From Streptomyces sp. ADI95-17 (GTDB taxonomy: Bacteria; Actinomycetota; Actinomycetes; Streptomycetales; Streptomycetaceae): a stretch of DNA of 64,000 bases. A program made the position numbers and the translations under genes. Shown here piece after piece: positions 36,383 through 43,198 of the stretch. Under the pieces are notes generated by a model that did not search any database, was not told where the DNA came from, and saw only the letters and a program-made list of their open reading frames with translations. Each line of letters begins with the position of its first letter. Position 1 is the first letter of the stretch. Location of the stretch: contig NZ_ML123046.1 in assembly GCF_003846175.1 (NCBI RefSeq), positions 878,286 through 942,285 of the forward strand, in the 5' to 3' direction.

Positions 36383-37407
36383 GACGAGGCCTTTCCGTAG
36401 GTGCGGGGAGCGGTGGAGGACGGCGGCAGATCGCGGTTGAAACGGGTGTCGACGTACTCCTTGAAGGAGAAGCGCCGCGGAATGAGCTTCAGACCGGCGA
36501 AGGTGTCCGCGATGGCCTGCTCGGAGGCGATCGCGGCAGGATCGAGGGCCACGGACACCCGGGTTCCGGCACTGAGCCGCACCGCGTCCAGGGCCACCTC
36601 GTACGGCAGCCCGGTCTCCTTCGCCCAGACCTTCGCCCAGGCCTCCGGATGCTCGAACACCCAGGACTGCGCCCGCTGCAGCCTGACCAGCAGATCGCCG
36701 ATCGCCCTGGACTTCGCGGGATCCTTCAGCGCGGCCGGGGACGCCACCTGGAAGCTGAGACCGTTCACGACACCCTGGCCGGTGGTCAGCACCCGGGACT
36801 TGGTGCTGCGCAGCACCTGCGAGGTGTACGGATCCCAGATCGCCCAGGCGTCGACCTTGCCCCGGCTGTACGCGGCCAGCGCGTCCGCCGGCTGAAGATA
36901 CTTCGGCTTCACGTCCTCGATGCCGAGCCCCGCCTTCTTCAGCGAGGCGATCAGCTGGTAGTGGGCCGAACTGCCCTGCGCCACCGCGATCGACCTGCCC
37001 CTGAGCTGGGCTGGGGACTTCAGCGGCGAGTCCTCGGGTACGACGATGGCCTCACCGGCGGACGATCCGTGCGCGGCGCCCACCACGACGATCCTGGAAT
37101 CGGAGCCGGCCGCGAAGACGGGCGGTGTGTTGCCGACGCCCCCGAGGTCCACGGCCTGCGCGTTGACGGCTTCCAGAAGGGGCGGACCCGAGGCGAAGGT
37201 CGACCACTTGATCCGGTAGTCGAGGTCGTCCAGCTCGCCGGCGGCCCGCAGGATCGCTTCATAACCCCCCTTCTGGTCACCGACATCGAGGACGACACCG
37301 CCCTTTCCGTCGGTGTCACCGGTGGTGGAGGCGGACGTGGCACCGCCGCAGGCGGACAGCAGCAGAGCGAGGGGCAGCAGGAGGGCAGGCAGGGAACGAC
37401 TTCTCAT
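36379..37407 (-). CDS. ssuA: Sulfonate ABC transporter substrate-binding lipoprotein
   Basis: 342-aa extracytoplasmic binding protein of the SsuA/aliphatic sulfonate family. A lipoprotein signal peptide (residues 1-20) ends in the lipobox LLSAC with Cys20 as the lipidated residue. The mature protein shows the NMT1/SsuA-like fold with GGVGNTPPVFAAG and AVAQGSSAHYQL. It delivers substrate to the permease SsuC. AGAGGATCC precedes the ATG. Third gene of the ssuC-ssuB-ssuA-ssuD operon. Sulfonate specificity is inferred from context. Confidence 0.9.
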   Translation of the reverse strand: MRSRSLPALLLPLALLLSACGGATSASTTGDTDGKGGVVLDVGDQKGGYEAILRAAGELDDLDYRIKWSTFASGPPLLEAVNAQAVDLGGVGNTPPVFAAGSDSRIVVVGAAHGSSAGEAIVVPEDSPLKSPAQLRGRSIAVAQGSSAHYQLIASLKKAGLGIEDVKPKYLQPADALAAYSRGKVDAWAIWDPYTSQVLRSTKSRVLTTGQGVVNGLSFQVASPAALKDPAKSRAIGDLLVRLQRAQSWVFEHPEAWAKVWAKETGLPYEVALDAVRLSAGTRVSVALDPAAIASEQAIADTFAGLKLIPRRFSFKEYVDTRFNRDLPPSSTAPRTYGKASS

Positions 37408-37473
37408 CGGATCCTCTTTCGTCGTGCACGGAGGCGGGCGGGGTGGACGGGCGGCCGACGGACAGCCCCCGTC

Positions 37474-38253
37474 TCAGACGACCTCGACGGATGCGGCGCC
37501 ATCGGTGCCACCGGCGCCGCCGTCGACGCCCAGCTCGGTCAGCAGCCGGGCGCGCAACGCCGCGAAACCGGCACTGCTCGCGCCGCGAGGCCGGTCCAGA
37601 CCGACCGGCGTGTCGTACGCGATCGCCCCGTCCCGCATCACCAGCGCGCGGTCGGCCAGCAGCAGCGCCTCGTCCACATCGTGGGTGACCAGCAGTACGG
37701 CGCAGCCGCGTCGCTGCCAGAGCTCGGCCACCAGCCGCTGCGCCTTGATCCGGGTCAACGCGTCCAGCGCGCCGAACGGTTCGTCGAGCAACAGCAGATC
37801 CGGCTCACGCACCAGGGCGCGGGCCAGCGAGGCGCGCTGGGCCTCACCCCCGGAGAGCGTCCTGGGCCACGCACCGGACCGCTCCGCGAGCCCGACCTCG
37901 TCCAACGCACGTTCCGCGACCGCCCGTTCGGGCTTCCCGGGCAGTCCCAGCAGCACATTGCGCCAGACCCGCTTCCACGGCATGAGCCGCGGCGCCTGGA
38001 AGGCGACCGCCCGCCGTCTCGGCACCAGCACCGTGCCCTCGATCTCGCGGTCCAGCCCGGCGAGCACCCGCAGCAGCGTCGACTTCCCACAGCCGCTGCG
38101 CCCGAGCAGCGCGGTGAACTCCCCGGCGCGCAGGGTGAGATCGAGCCCGTCGATGACGGCCGCGCCGCCGAAGGAGCGGGTCAGTCCCGCCACCCGCACC
38201 GCGGTCTCGGCCGGAGCGGCGGGGCTCACTGTCCCGTGAAGGTCGGTCGCCAT
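37474..38253 (-). CDS. ssuB: Sulfonate ABC transporter ATP-binding protein
   Basis: 259-aa ABC ATPase. Walker A GRSGCGKST, signature LSGGEAQR, Walker B LLLLDEPFGALD and switch LVTHDVDEA are intact. The Q-loop region AFQAPRLMPWKRVWRNV is typical of SsuB/TauB proteins. The ATG at 38253 starts inside the 3' end of ssuC, a 28-nt overlap, with AAAGG upstream. It energises the SsuC permease in the inner membrane. Confidence 0.9.
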   Translation of the reverse strand: MATDLHGTVSPAAPAETAVRVAGLTRSFGGAAVIDGLDLTLRAGEFTALLGRSGCGKSTLLRVLAGLDREIEGTVLVPRRRAVAFQAPRLMPWKRVWRNVLLGLPGKPERAVAERALDEVGLAERSGAWPRTLSGGEAQRASLARALVREPDLLLLDEPFGALDALTRIKAQRLVAELWQRRGCAVLLVTHDVDEALLLADRALVMRDGAIAYDTPVGLDRPRGASSAGFAALRARLLTELGVDGGAGGTDGAASVEVV

Positions 38254-39119
38254 TGCAGCAGCAGCCTTTCGAGTGTGCGGACGATGACGTCGGCGGCGAG
38301 GCCGAGGAAGGCGTAGACGACCAGGCAGACGACGATGACGTCCGTACGGAAGAACTCCCGGGCCTGGTTCATCAGGAAGCCGATCCCGGCATCGGCGTTG
38401 ACGGATTCGCCGAAGACCAGGGCCAGCCATGCGGTGGCGAGTGAATAGCGGAGCCCGGTCATGGCCCCGGGCAGCGCGCCCGGCAGCACCACATGCCGGA
38501 TCAGTCCCCACCGGCCGAGCCCCAACGACTCCCCGGCTTCGATGAGTTGGGCATCGACCCCGCGAATGCCCGCGTACACATTGAGATACAGATGAAAGGC
38601 GACACCGAGCGCGATGAGCGCCACCTTCGGGGCCTCACCGATCCCCAGCCAGATGATGAAGAGCGGGATCAGCCCGACCCAGGGGACGGTGCGCAGCATC
38701 TGCACACTCGCGTCCACCAGATCCTCGCCGAGCCGGGAGAGCCCGGAAACCAGCGCGAGCGCCGTCCCGACGACACCCCCGAGCACCAGCCCGACGGCGA
38801 CCCGCTGGAGCGAGATCCCCATCGCGGACGGCAGCGTCCCGTCGGCGATCAGATCCGATCCGGCACGGGCGATGGTGCCGGGCGACGCGAGCACATCGGC
38901 GTGCAGGACACCGGTGGCACTGAGAACCTGCCACAACGCGAGCAACAGCAACGGGCCGACAGCACGCCGAACCCAACGGGGCGGCGCGCCCAGGCGCACA
39001 CCCCGCACGGAGGCCGGAACAACGGGCTCCAGATCGAGCGGCCGCCGATCGGAAGGGACAGGGGACTTCCCGGATTCTGAAGGTATGTCAGGTGGTGCGA
39101 GGGCATGGCCGATGGTCAT
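38226..39119 (-). CDS. ssuC: Sulfonate ABC transporter permease
   Basis: 297-aa BPD-type inner-membrane permease with about six helices after a long cytosolic N-terminus (about 55 residues). The EAA loop is EAGESLGLGRWGLIRHVVLPGALPGAMTGLR, typical of SsuC/TauC permeases. The ATG at 39119 has GTGGAG upstream. It is the first full gene of the operon, 204 nt after the leader-peptide stop. That spacer is where an attenuation structure would have to act. Confidence 0.9.
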   Translation of the reverse strand: MTIGHALAPPDIPSESGKSPVPSDRRPLDLEPVVPASVRGVRLGAPPRWVRRAVGPLLLLALWQVLSATGVLHADVLASPGTIARAGSDLIADGTLPSAMGISLQRVAVGLVLGGVVGTALALVSGLSRLGEDLVDASVQMLRTVPWVGLIPLFIIWLGIGEAPKVALIALGVAFHLYLNVYAGIRGVDAQLIEAGESLGLGRWGLIRHVVLPGALPGAMTGLRYSLATAWLALVFGESVNADAGIGFLMNQAREFFRTDVIVVCLVVYAFLGLAADVIVRTLERLLLQWRPTFTGQ

Positions 39120-39159
39120 GAGGGCTCCACGAGCAGTCCACGGGCAGGGGGAGTCACAC

Positions 39160-39175
39160 CGCGGCCACGGCCGCG
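39160..39175 (-). promoter_or_regulatory. Inverted repeat in the ssu leader
   Basis: Perfect 7-bp arms CGCGGCC and GGCCGCG flank a 2-nt centre in the 204-nt leader between the peptide stop and ssuC. It could be part of an attenuator or anti-attenuator hairpin. No T-tract is present, so its role is uncertain. Confidence 0.4.
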
Positions 39176-39323
39176 CGAACCACTGCTGCCGTTACGTCAC
39201 AGCGGTCACGCCGAGCGGCGGACGGGGCGGAATGGGCCGGTGCGCGTACGGGCAGACGCGTACGGCAGCGAGAACGGGCAGAAGCGCCGCCCGGTCACCG
39301 ACGGAGAAGAAGCCGAGAGAACG

Positions 39324-39407
39324 TCAGCAGCCGCTGGGACACGCGGCGGAGGTCACCCGCAGCAGGTCGATGTGACCGCGCGAAGTGAGCAGGGCTGAAC
39401 GGAACAT
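39324..39407 (-). CDS. Cysteine-type leader peptide of the sulfonate operon
   Basis: A 27-codon reading frame (ATG 39407, TGA 39324-39326) whose product begins MFRSALLTSRGHIDLLRV and ends in SAACPSGC, with two Cys codons close to the stop. This is the pattern of the actinobacterial putative leader peptides before sulfur-assimilation operons. There, ribosome stalling on Cys codons when cysteinyl-tRNA is scarce is thought to permit expression of the downstream genes. No ribosome site is present, and a TTGACC/CTACGT promoter candidate lies so close that the mRNA may be nearly leaderless, as reported for such peptides. Recognition is by pattern; attenuation is inferred. Confidence 0.88.
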   Translation of the reverse strand: MFRSALLTSRGHIDLLRVTSAACPSGC

Positions 39408-39423
39408 GCCGCCGAACGTAGCG

Positions 39424-39453
39424 ATCCATCACTGAAACGGTCAATGATGTCTC
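39424..39453 (-). promoter_or_regulatory. Candidate promoter of the leader peptide-ssu operon
   Basis: On the minus strand, TTGACC is followed after 17 nt by CTACGT, with the peptide ATG only about 11 nt further on. This spacing predicts a leaderless or nearly leaderless transcript. Coordinates are approximate and judged by eye. Confidence 0.45.
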
Positions 39454-39499
39454 GGCAGGTGGACGCGCGATCTTGCCGAATGGGCGAGAGAATGGACCC

Positions 39500-39925
39500 A
39501 TGCCCCACGCCTTCGCCACCAGCGTTCTGCACATCACCACCGGCACCACGGAGACCATCACCGACCTGACCGCCGAATGCGAGCAGTTCCTCACCCGGAA
39601 CGCCGCCTCCGGAGACGGCCTCCTCAACATCTTCGTACCGCACGCGACCGCCGGCATCGCCATCCTGGAGACCGGATCCGGCAGCGACGACGACCTCCTG
39701 GCCACCCTCCACACCCTGCTGCCCGCCGACAGCCGCTGGCAGCACCGCCACGGCAGCCCCGGCCACGGCCGCGACCACGTACTCCCCGCCCTCGTCCCGC
39801 CGCACGCGACGCTGCCGGTGATCGGCGGACGGCTGGAGCTGGGGACGTGGCAGTCGGTGTGCCTGGTGGACACGAACGTCGACAACTCGGACCGTCAGGT
39901 GCGGTTGAGCTTCCTCGGCCAGTAG
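39500..39925 (+). CDS. yjbQ: YjbQ/UPF0047 family protein
   Basis: 141-aa single-domain protein of the YjbQ family (UPF0047), small enzymes with reported weak thiamine-phosphate-synthase activity but no settled role. Conserved blocks are GLLNIFVPHATAGIAILE, SPGHGRDHVLPAL and GTWQSVCLVDTN. The start at ATG 39500 fits the family N-terminus. Its last 31 nt overlap the convergent DUF6390 gene of the hydrogenase operon. A second, partial copy of its 3' end lies at 56542-56602, on the far side of the hydrogenase locus in the same orientation. Confidence 0.9.
   Translation: MPHAFATSVLHITTGTTETITDLTAECEQFLTRNAASGDGLLNIFVPHATAGIAILETGSGSDDDLLATLHTLLPADSRWQHRHGSPGHGRDHVLPALVPPHATLPVIGGRLELGTWQSVCLVDTNVDNSDRQVRLSFLGQ
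39865..39920 (+). repeat. Left copy of the direct repeat flanking the hydrogenase locus
   Basis: The 3' end of yjbQ. Its last 25 bp (39896-39920) match 56573-56597 at 24 of 25 positions. The preceding 31 bp align without gaps to 56542-56572, with the first 13 bp nearly identical and the middle 18 diverged. It may be one end of an integrated island. Confidence 0.7.
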
Positions 39926-40647
39926 GCCGGTTCGGAGGACGAGAGGCCCACATCGGCGCGTCGGCGCTCCTCAAGGAATTCGATGCGCCGGGCCTGTTCG
40001 TCGGTGATCACATCGCACACCCAGTCCCAGTGCAGCGCCACCCGGTCGCCGGCGGAGAGCCCGTCGAGCAGCGTCAGTCCACCGGCCGAGCAGCGTACGG
40101 TCTCCTCCCGCCACGCGCCGTCGGCAAGCCCCGCACCGTCCCAGCACAACGGGCGTGACCGCACGGTCGCCAGGTCCCTGTCGGCGGCCACGACCACTCC
40201 CGTACGGACGCGGCACTGGTCGAGCACGGACAGGGCGGTCGGATGGCCGCTCGACCGCAGCATCGGGGCCCACGGGTACACCTCGAACACCTGGAAGCTG
40301 TGATGGGCCAGGGCGCGCCGCCCGGCGTCGCGCCAGGTGCCGCCGAGCTGCCCCCGGAACCGGTCGGTCATGCGCTCCACCAGAGCGGCGGGATCGGCCC
40401 GGTCCAGCAGCTCGTTGCCGATCCAGTACGCCTCGACCACCCGCACGTCGAGCGGGTCCGCCAGCCCGGCCGTCTCCGCGAGGAACTGGAGATAGCACCA
40501 GGCCCCCTCGAACTGCCGGGCGCGCCGCTCGATGTCGGCGGTCGCGTCACGGCGCAGGAGGGCCGCCGCGTCGGCGGGGCCGCAGTAGCCGAGCTCGTTG
40601 GGCGGGTAGGCGTATCGCGCGAACAGCAGGGCGCCCTCGGCACTCAC
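39895..40647 (-). CDS. DUF6390 family protein, last gene of the hydrogenase operon
   Basis: 250-aa soluble protein of unknown function found with group 1h hydrogenases. The sequence includes LFARYAYPPNELGYCGPADAAALL at the N-terminus and YPWAPMLRSS in the middle. No catalytic motif is recognised. The GTG start directly follows the hypE stop (TGA-GTG), with GAGGA inside the end of hypE. Its final residues (WPRKLNRT and the stop) are encoded by the antisense strand of the yjbQ 3' repeat. The C-terminus may therefore have been acquired when the locus landed here. Confidence 0.8.
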   Translation of the reverse strand: MSAEGALLFARYAYPPNELGYCGPADAAALLRRDATADIERRARQFEGAWCYLQFLAETAGLADPLDVRVVEAYWIGNELLDRADPAALVERMTDRFRGQLGGTWRDAGRRALAHHSFQVFEVYPWAPMLRSSGHPTALSVLDQCRVRTGVVVAADRDLATVRSRPLCWDGAGLADGAWREETVRCSAGGLTLLDGLSAGDRVALHWDWVCDVITDEQARRIEFLEERRRADVGLSSSEPAYWPRKLNRT

Positions 40648-41748
40648 TCAGCAGATCCTCGGTAGTTGTTCGCCGATCGGCAGCCCGATCACCCGGCTCC
40701 CGCCCAGCCCCGTTTTCGCCACGACCATCCCGGTGTGATCCGGAACGCAGCTGCCGATCCGGCAGGCGGACCGGCCCAGGGGGTGGGCCCGCATGGCGGC
40801 CAGCACCCGGTCCGCGTCCTCGGCCGGGACGATCGCGATCAGTTTGCCCTCGTTGGCCACCTGGAGCGGGTCGAGCCCGAGCAGGCTGCACGCGTCGCGC
40901 ACCGCGGGCGGTACGGGAAGCAGCCGCTCGACCAGTTCGATGCCCACGTCCGAGGCGCGGGCGATCTCGTTCAGCGATGCCGAGACGCCCCCGCGCGTGG
41001 GGTCCCGGAGCACATGGAGGTCGGTTCCGGTGGCGAGCATGGCGGCGACCAGTCCGTGCAGCGCGGCGGTGTCGCTTTCCACCGTCGTACCGAATTCGAG
41101 GCCCTCCCGGCAGCTCATCACGGCCACACCGTGCACACCGATGTCGCCGCTGACGAGCACCGCGTCGCCGGGGAGCGCCCGGCGCGCATGGATGTCGACA
41201 CCGGGAGGGATCACGCCGATGCCCGAGGTGTTGAGGTAGACGCCGTCACCACTGCCGTGTTCCACGACCTTCGTGTCCCCGGTGACCAGGCGTACGCCGG
41301 CGTCCTCGGCGGCCCGGCCCACGGCCTGCGCGATCCGGCCGAGGTCGCTCAGCGCGGTGCCCTCCGCGAGGATGAAGGCGGTGGACAGGAACAGCGGCGT
41401 CGCACCCGACATGGCCAGGTCGTTGACCGTGCCGTTCACCGCCAGGTCACCGATCGACCCGCCGGGGAAGAACATCGGCTTCACCACGAACGAGTCCGTG
41501 GAGAAGGCGAGACGGGTACCGGAGCCGACCGTCAGGACGGCCGAGTCACCGAGGTCGGCGGCGGCCGCGGCACCGTACGCGGGCAGGAACAGGTGCTCGA
41601 TCAGCTCACCGGACATCGCACCGCCGCCCCCGTGCCCCATGACGACGGACGGGACGTCCCGCAGCGGGACCGGGCAGGCCCACCCTTCGAAGTCGAGGTC
41701 GGGCACGTCGTTCACCACGGCGGTCGCGTCTTGCATCGCGTCAGTCAC
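40648..41748 (-). CDS. hypE: Hydrogenase maturation protein HypE (carbamoyl dehydratase)
   Basis: 366-aa enzyme that dehydrates the carbamoylated C-terminal cysteine to a thiocyanate, the source of cyanide ligands of the Ni-Fe active site; it works with HypF, HypC and HypD. The N-terminal MGHGGGGAMSGELIEHLF and C-terminal tail ending PRIC, with the reactive Cys last, are diagnostic. The PurM-like ATP-binding fold spans the protein. The GTG at 41748 overlaps the hypD stop (GTGA); ATG 41736 is the alternative start. Confidence 0.95.
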   Translation of the reverse strand: MTDAMQDATAVVNDVPDLDFEGWACPVPLRDVPSVVMGHGGGGAMSGELIEHLFLPAYGAAAAADLGDSAVLTVGSGTRLAFSTDSFVVKPMFFPGGSIGDLAVNGTVNDLAMSGATPLFLSTAFILAEGTALSDLGRIAQAVGRAAEDAGVRLVTGDTKVVEHGSGDGVYLNTSGIGVIPPGVDIHARRALPGDAVLVSGDIGVHGVAVMSCREGLEFGTTVESDTAALHGLVAAMLATGTDLHVLRDPTRGGVSASLNEIARASDVGIELVERLLPVPPAVRDACSLLGLDPLQVANEGKLIAIVPAEDADRVLAAMRAHPLGRSACRIGSCVPDHTGMVVAKTGLGGSRVIGLPIGEQLPRIC

Positions 41749-42848
41749 TTCGCATCGACCAGTTCCAGGCGGCGGTGGGTGTAGTACGCGGCGCACGCGC
41801 CCTCGGACGACACCATGGTCGCACCGAGGGGATTCCTCGGCGTGCACTCCTTGCCGAACGCCTCGCACAGATGCGGCTTGATCAGGCCCTGGAGGACCTC
41901 GCCCGAGCGGCAGAGCGACGACTCGGCGGTGTGGATGTCCGTCACGTCGAACCGCTGCTCCGCGTCGAACGCCCGGTACTTCTCGGAGAGCCGCCAGCCG
42001 CTGCGGGGAATCGCCCCGATGCCGCGCCAGGTCCGGTCGGTCACCTCGAAGACATCGGCGAGCATCTCCATGGCGGGCACATTGCCCTCCTCGCGCACGG
42101 CCCTGGGGTAGGCGTTCTCCACCTCGTGCCGGCCCGCCTCCAGCTGGACGACGGTCCGGCGGACCCCTTCGAGGATGTCCAGCGGCTCGAAGCCGGTCAC
42201 CACGATCGGCACCTTGTACTTCCGGGCCAGCGGCGGGTACTCGGCCGTCCCCATCACACTGCATACGTGGCCTGCGGCGAGGAACGCCTGCACCCGGCAC
42301 GTCGAGGACTCCATGATCGCGGCGATCGCGGGCGGCACCAGCACATGGGACACCAGCAGCGAGAAGTTCCGCACCCCGAACCGCTGGGCCTGATACACCG
42401 TCATGGCGTTGGCGGGGGCGGTGGTCTCGAACCCGATCCCGAAGAAGACGACTTCGCGGTCAGGGTTCTCCCGGGCGATCTTCAGCGCGTCGAGCGGCGA
42501 GTACACCACGCGTACGTCGCCGCCGGCGCTCTTGACGGAGAAGAGGTCCTGGCTGCTGCCGGGCACGCGCAGCATGTCGCCGAACGAGCAGAAGACGACG
42601 CCGGGGCGGGCGGCGATCGCCAGTGCCCGGTCGATGGTCTCCAGCGGGGTGACACAGACGGGACATCCCGGTCCGTGGATCATCTCCACACTGTCCGGCA
42701 GCAGTTGGTCGATGCCGTGCCGGATGATGGAGTGGGTCTGGCCGCCGCAGACCTCCATCAGCGCCCACTTCCGCGTGGTGGCCGCGTGGATCTGGTCGAT
42801 CAGCTTCTTCGCGAGATCGGGGTCACTGAACTCTTCGAGGTACTTCAC
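41745..42848 (-). CDS. hypD: Hydrogenase maturation protein HypD
   Basis: 367-aa scaffold protein on which, with HypC, the Fe(CN)2CO unit is assembled. The redox Cys pair is in GPGCPVCVTP (about 60-69), the family motif GIGFETTAPA follows, and the C-terminal 4Fe-4S ligands are in the Cys-rich stretch from SSLCRSGEVLQGLIKPHLC to SSEGACAAYY. The GTG start overlaps the hypC stop as GTGA, so translation is coupled on both sides. Confidence 0.95.
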   Translation of the reverse strand: MKYLEEFSDPDLAKKLIDQIHAATTRKWALMEVCGGQTHSIIRHGIDQLLPDSVEMIHGPGCPVCVTPLETIDRALAIAARPGVVFCSFGDMLRVPGSSQDLFSVKSAGGDVRVVYSPLDALKIARENPDREVVFFGIGFETTAPANAMTVYQAQRFGVRNFSLLVSHVLVPPAIAAIMESSTCRVQAFLAAGHVCSVMGTAEYPPLARKYKVPIVVTGFEPLDILEGVRRTVVQLEAGRHEVENAYPRAVREEGNVPAMEMLADVFEVTDRTWRGIGAIPRSGWRLSEKYRAFDAEQRFDVTDIHTAESSLCRSGEVLQGLIKPHLCEAFGKECTPRNPLGATMVSSEGACAAYYTHRRLELVDAK

Positions 42849-43141
42849 CGGCCGACTCCTTCGGGAGACACACGCTGTTGGGCCGCGCGCTCGAAACCGT
42901 CTCCGAACTCCTCGGCCAGGATGCCGAGCCGCTCGAAGTCGGCAAGGGTGTCCAGGGCCGACCGTTCGTCGAGGCGCTGGATGGCGAAACCGACGTGCAC
43001 GATGACGTACTCACCGACGGTCGCATCGGGGATGTACTGGAGGCACACCTCCTTGCGCACCCCACCGAAATCGACTTCGGCCATCACGGTGCCGTCGACT
43101 TCGGCGGTACTGAGGACACGCCCCGGAACAGCCAGACACAT
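42845..43141 (-). CDS. hypC: Hydrogenase maturation chaperone HypC (stand-alone copy)
   Basis: 98-aa chaperone that pairs with HypD and carries the iron unit to the large subunit. The essential N-terminus MCLAVPGRV has Cys2, and VHVGFAIQRLDE is the conserved core helix start. It is a second HypC besides the one fused to HypF upstream in the operon. The tail after residue 85 is longer than usual. The 57-nt gap to hypCF is one of the few in the downstream half of the operon. Confidence 0.95.
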   Translation of the reverse strand: MCLAVPGRVLSTAEVDGTVMAEVDFGGVRKEVCLQYIPDATVGEYVIVHVGFAIQRLDERSALDTLADFERLGILAEEFGDGFERAAQQRVSPEGVGR

Positions 43142-43198
43142 GGTCCCTCTTCTCTGTGGATCCCTCTTGGAGTGCGGCGGTACGGTCGTGCGGCAGCG

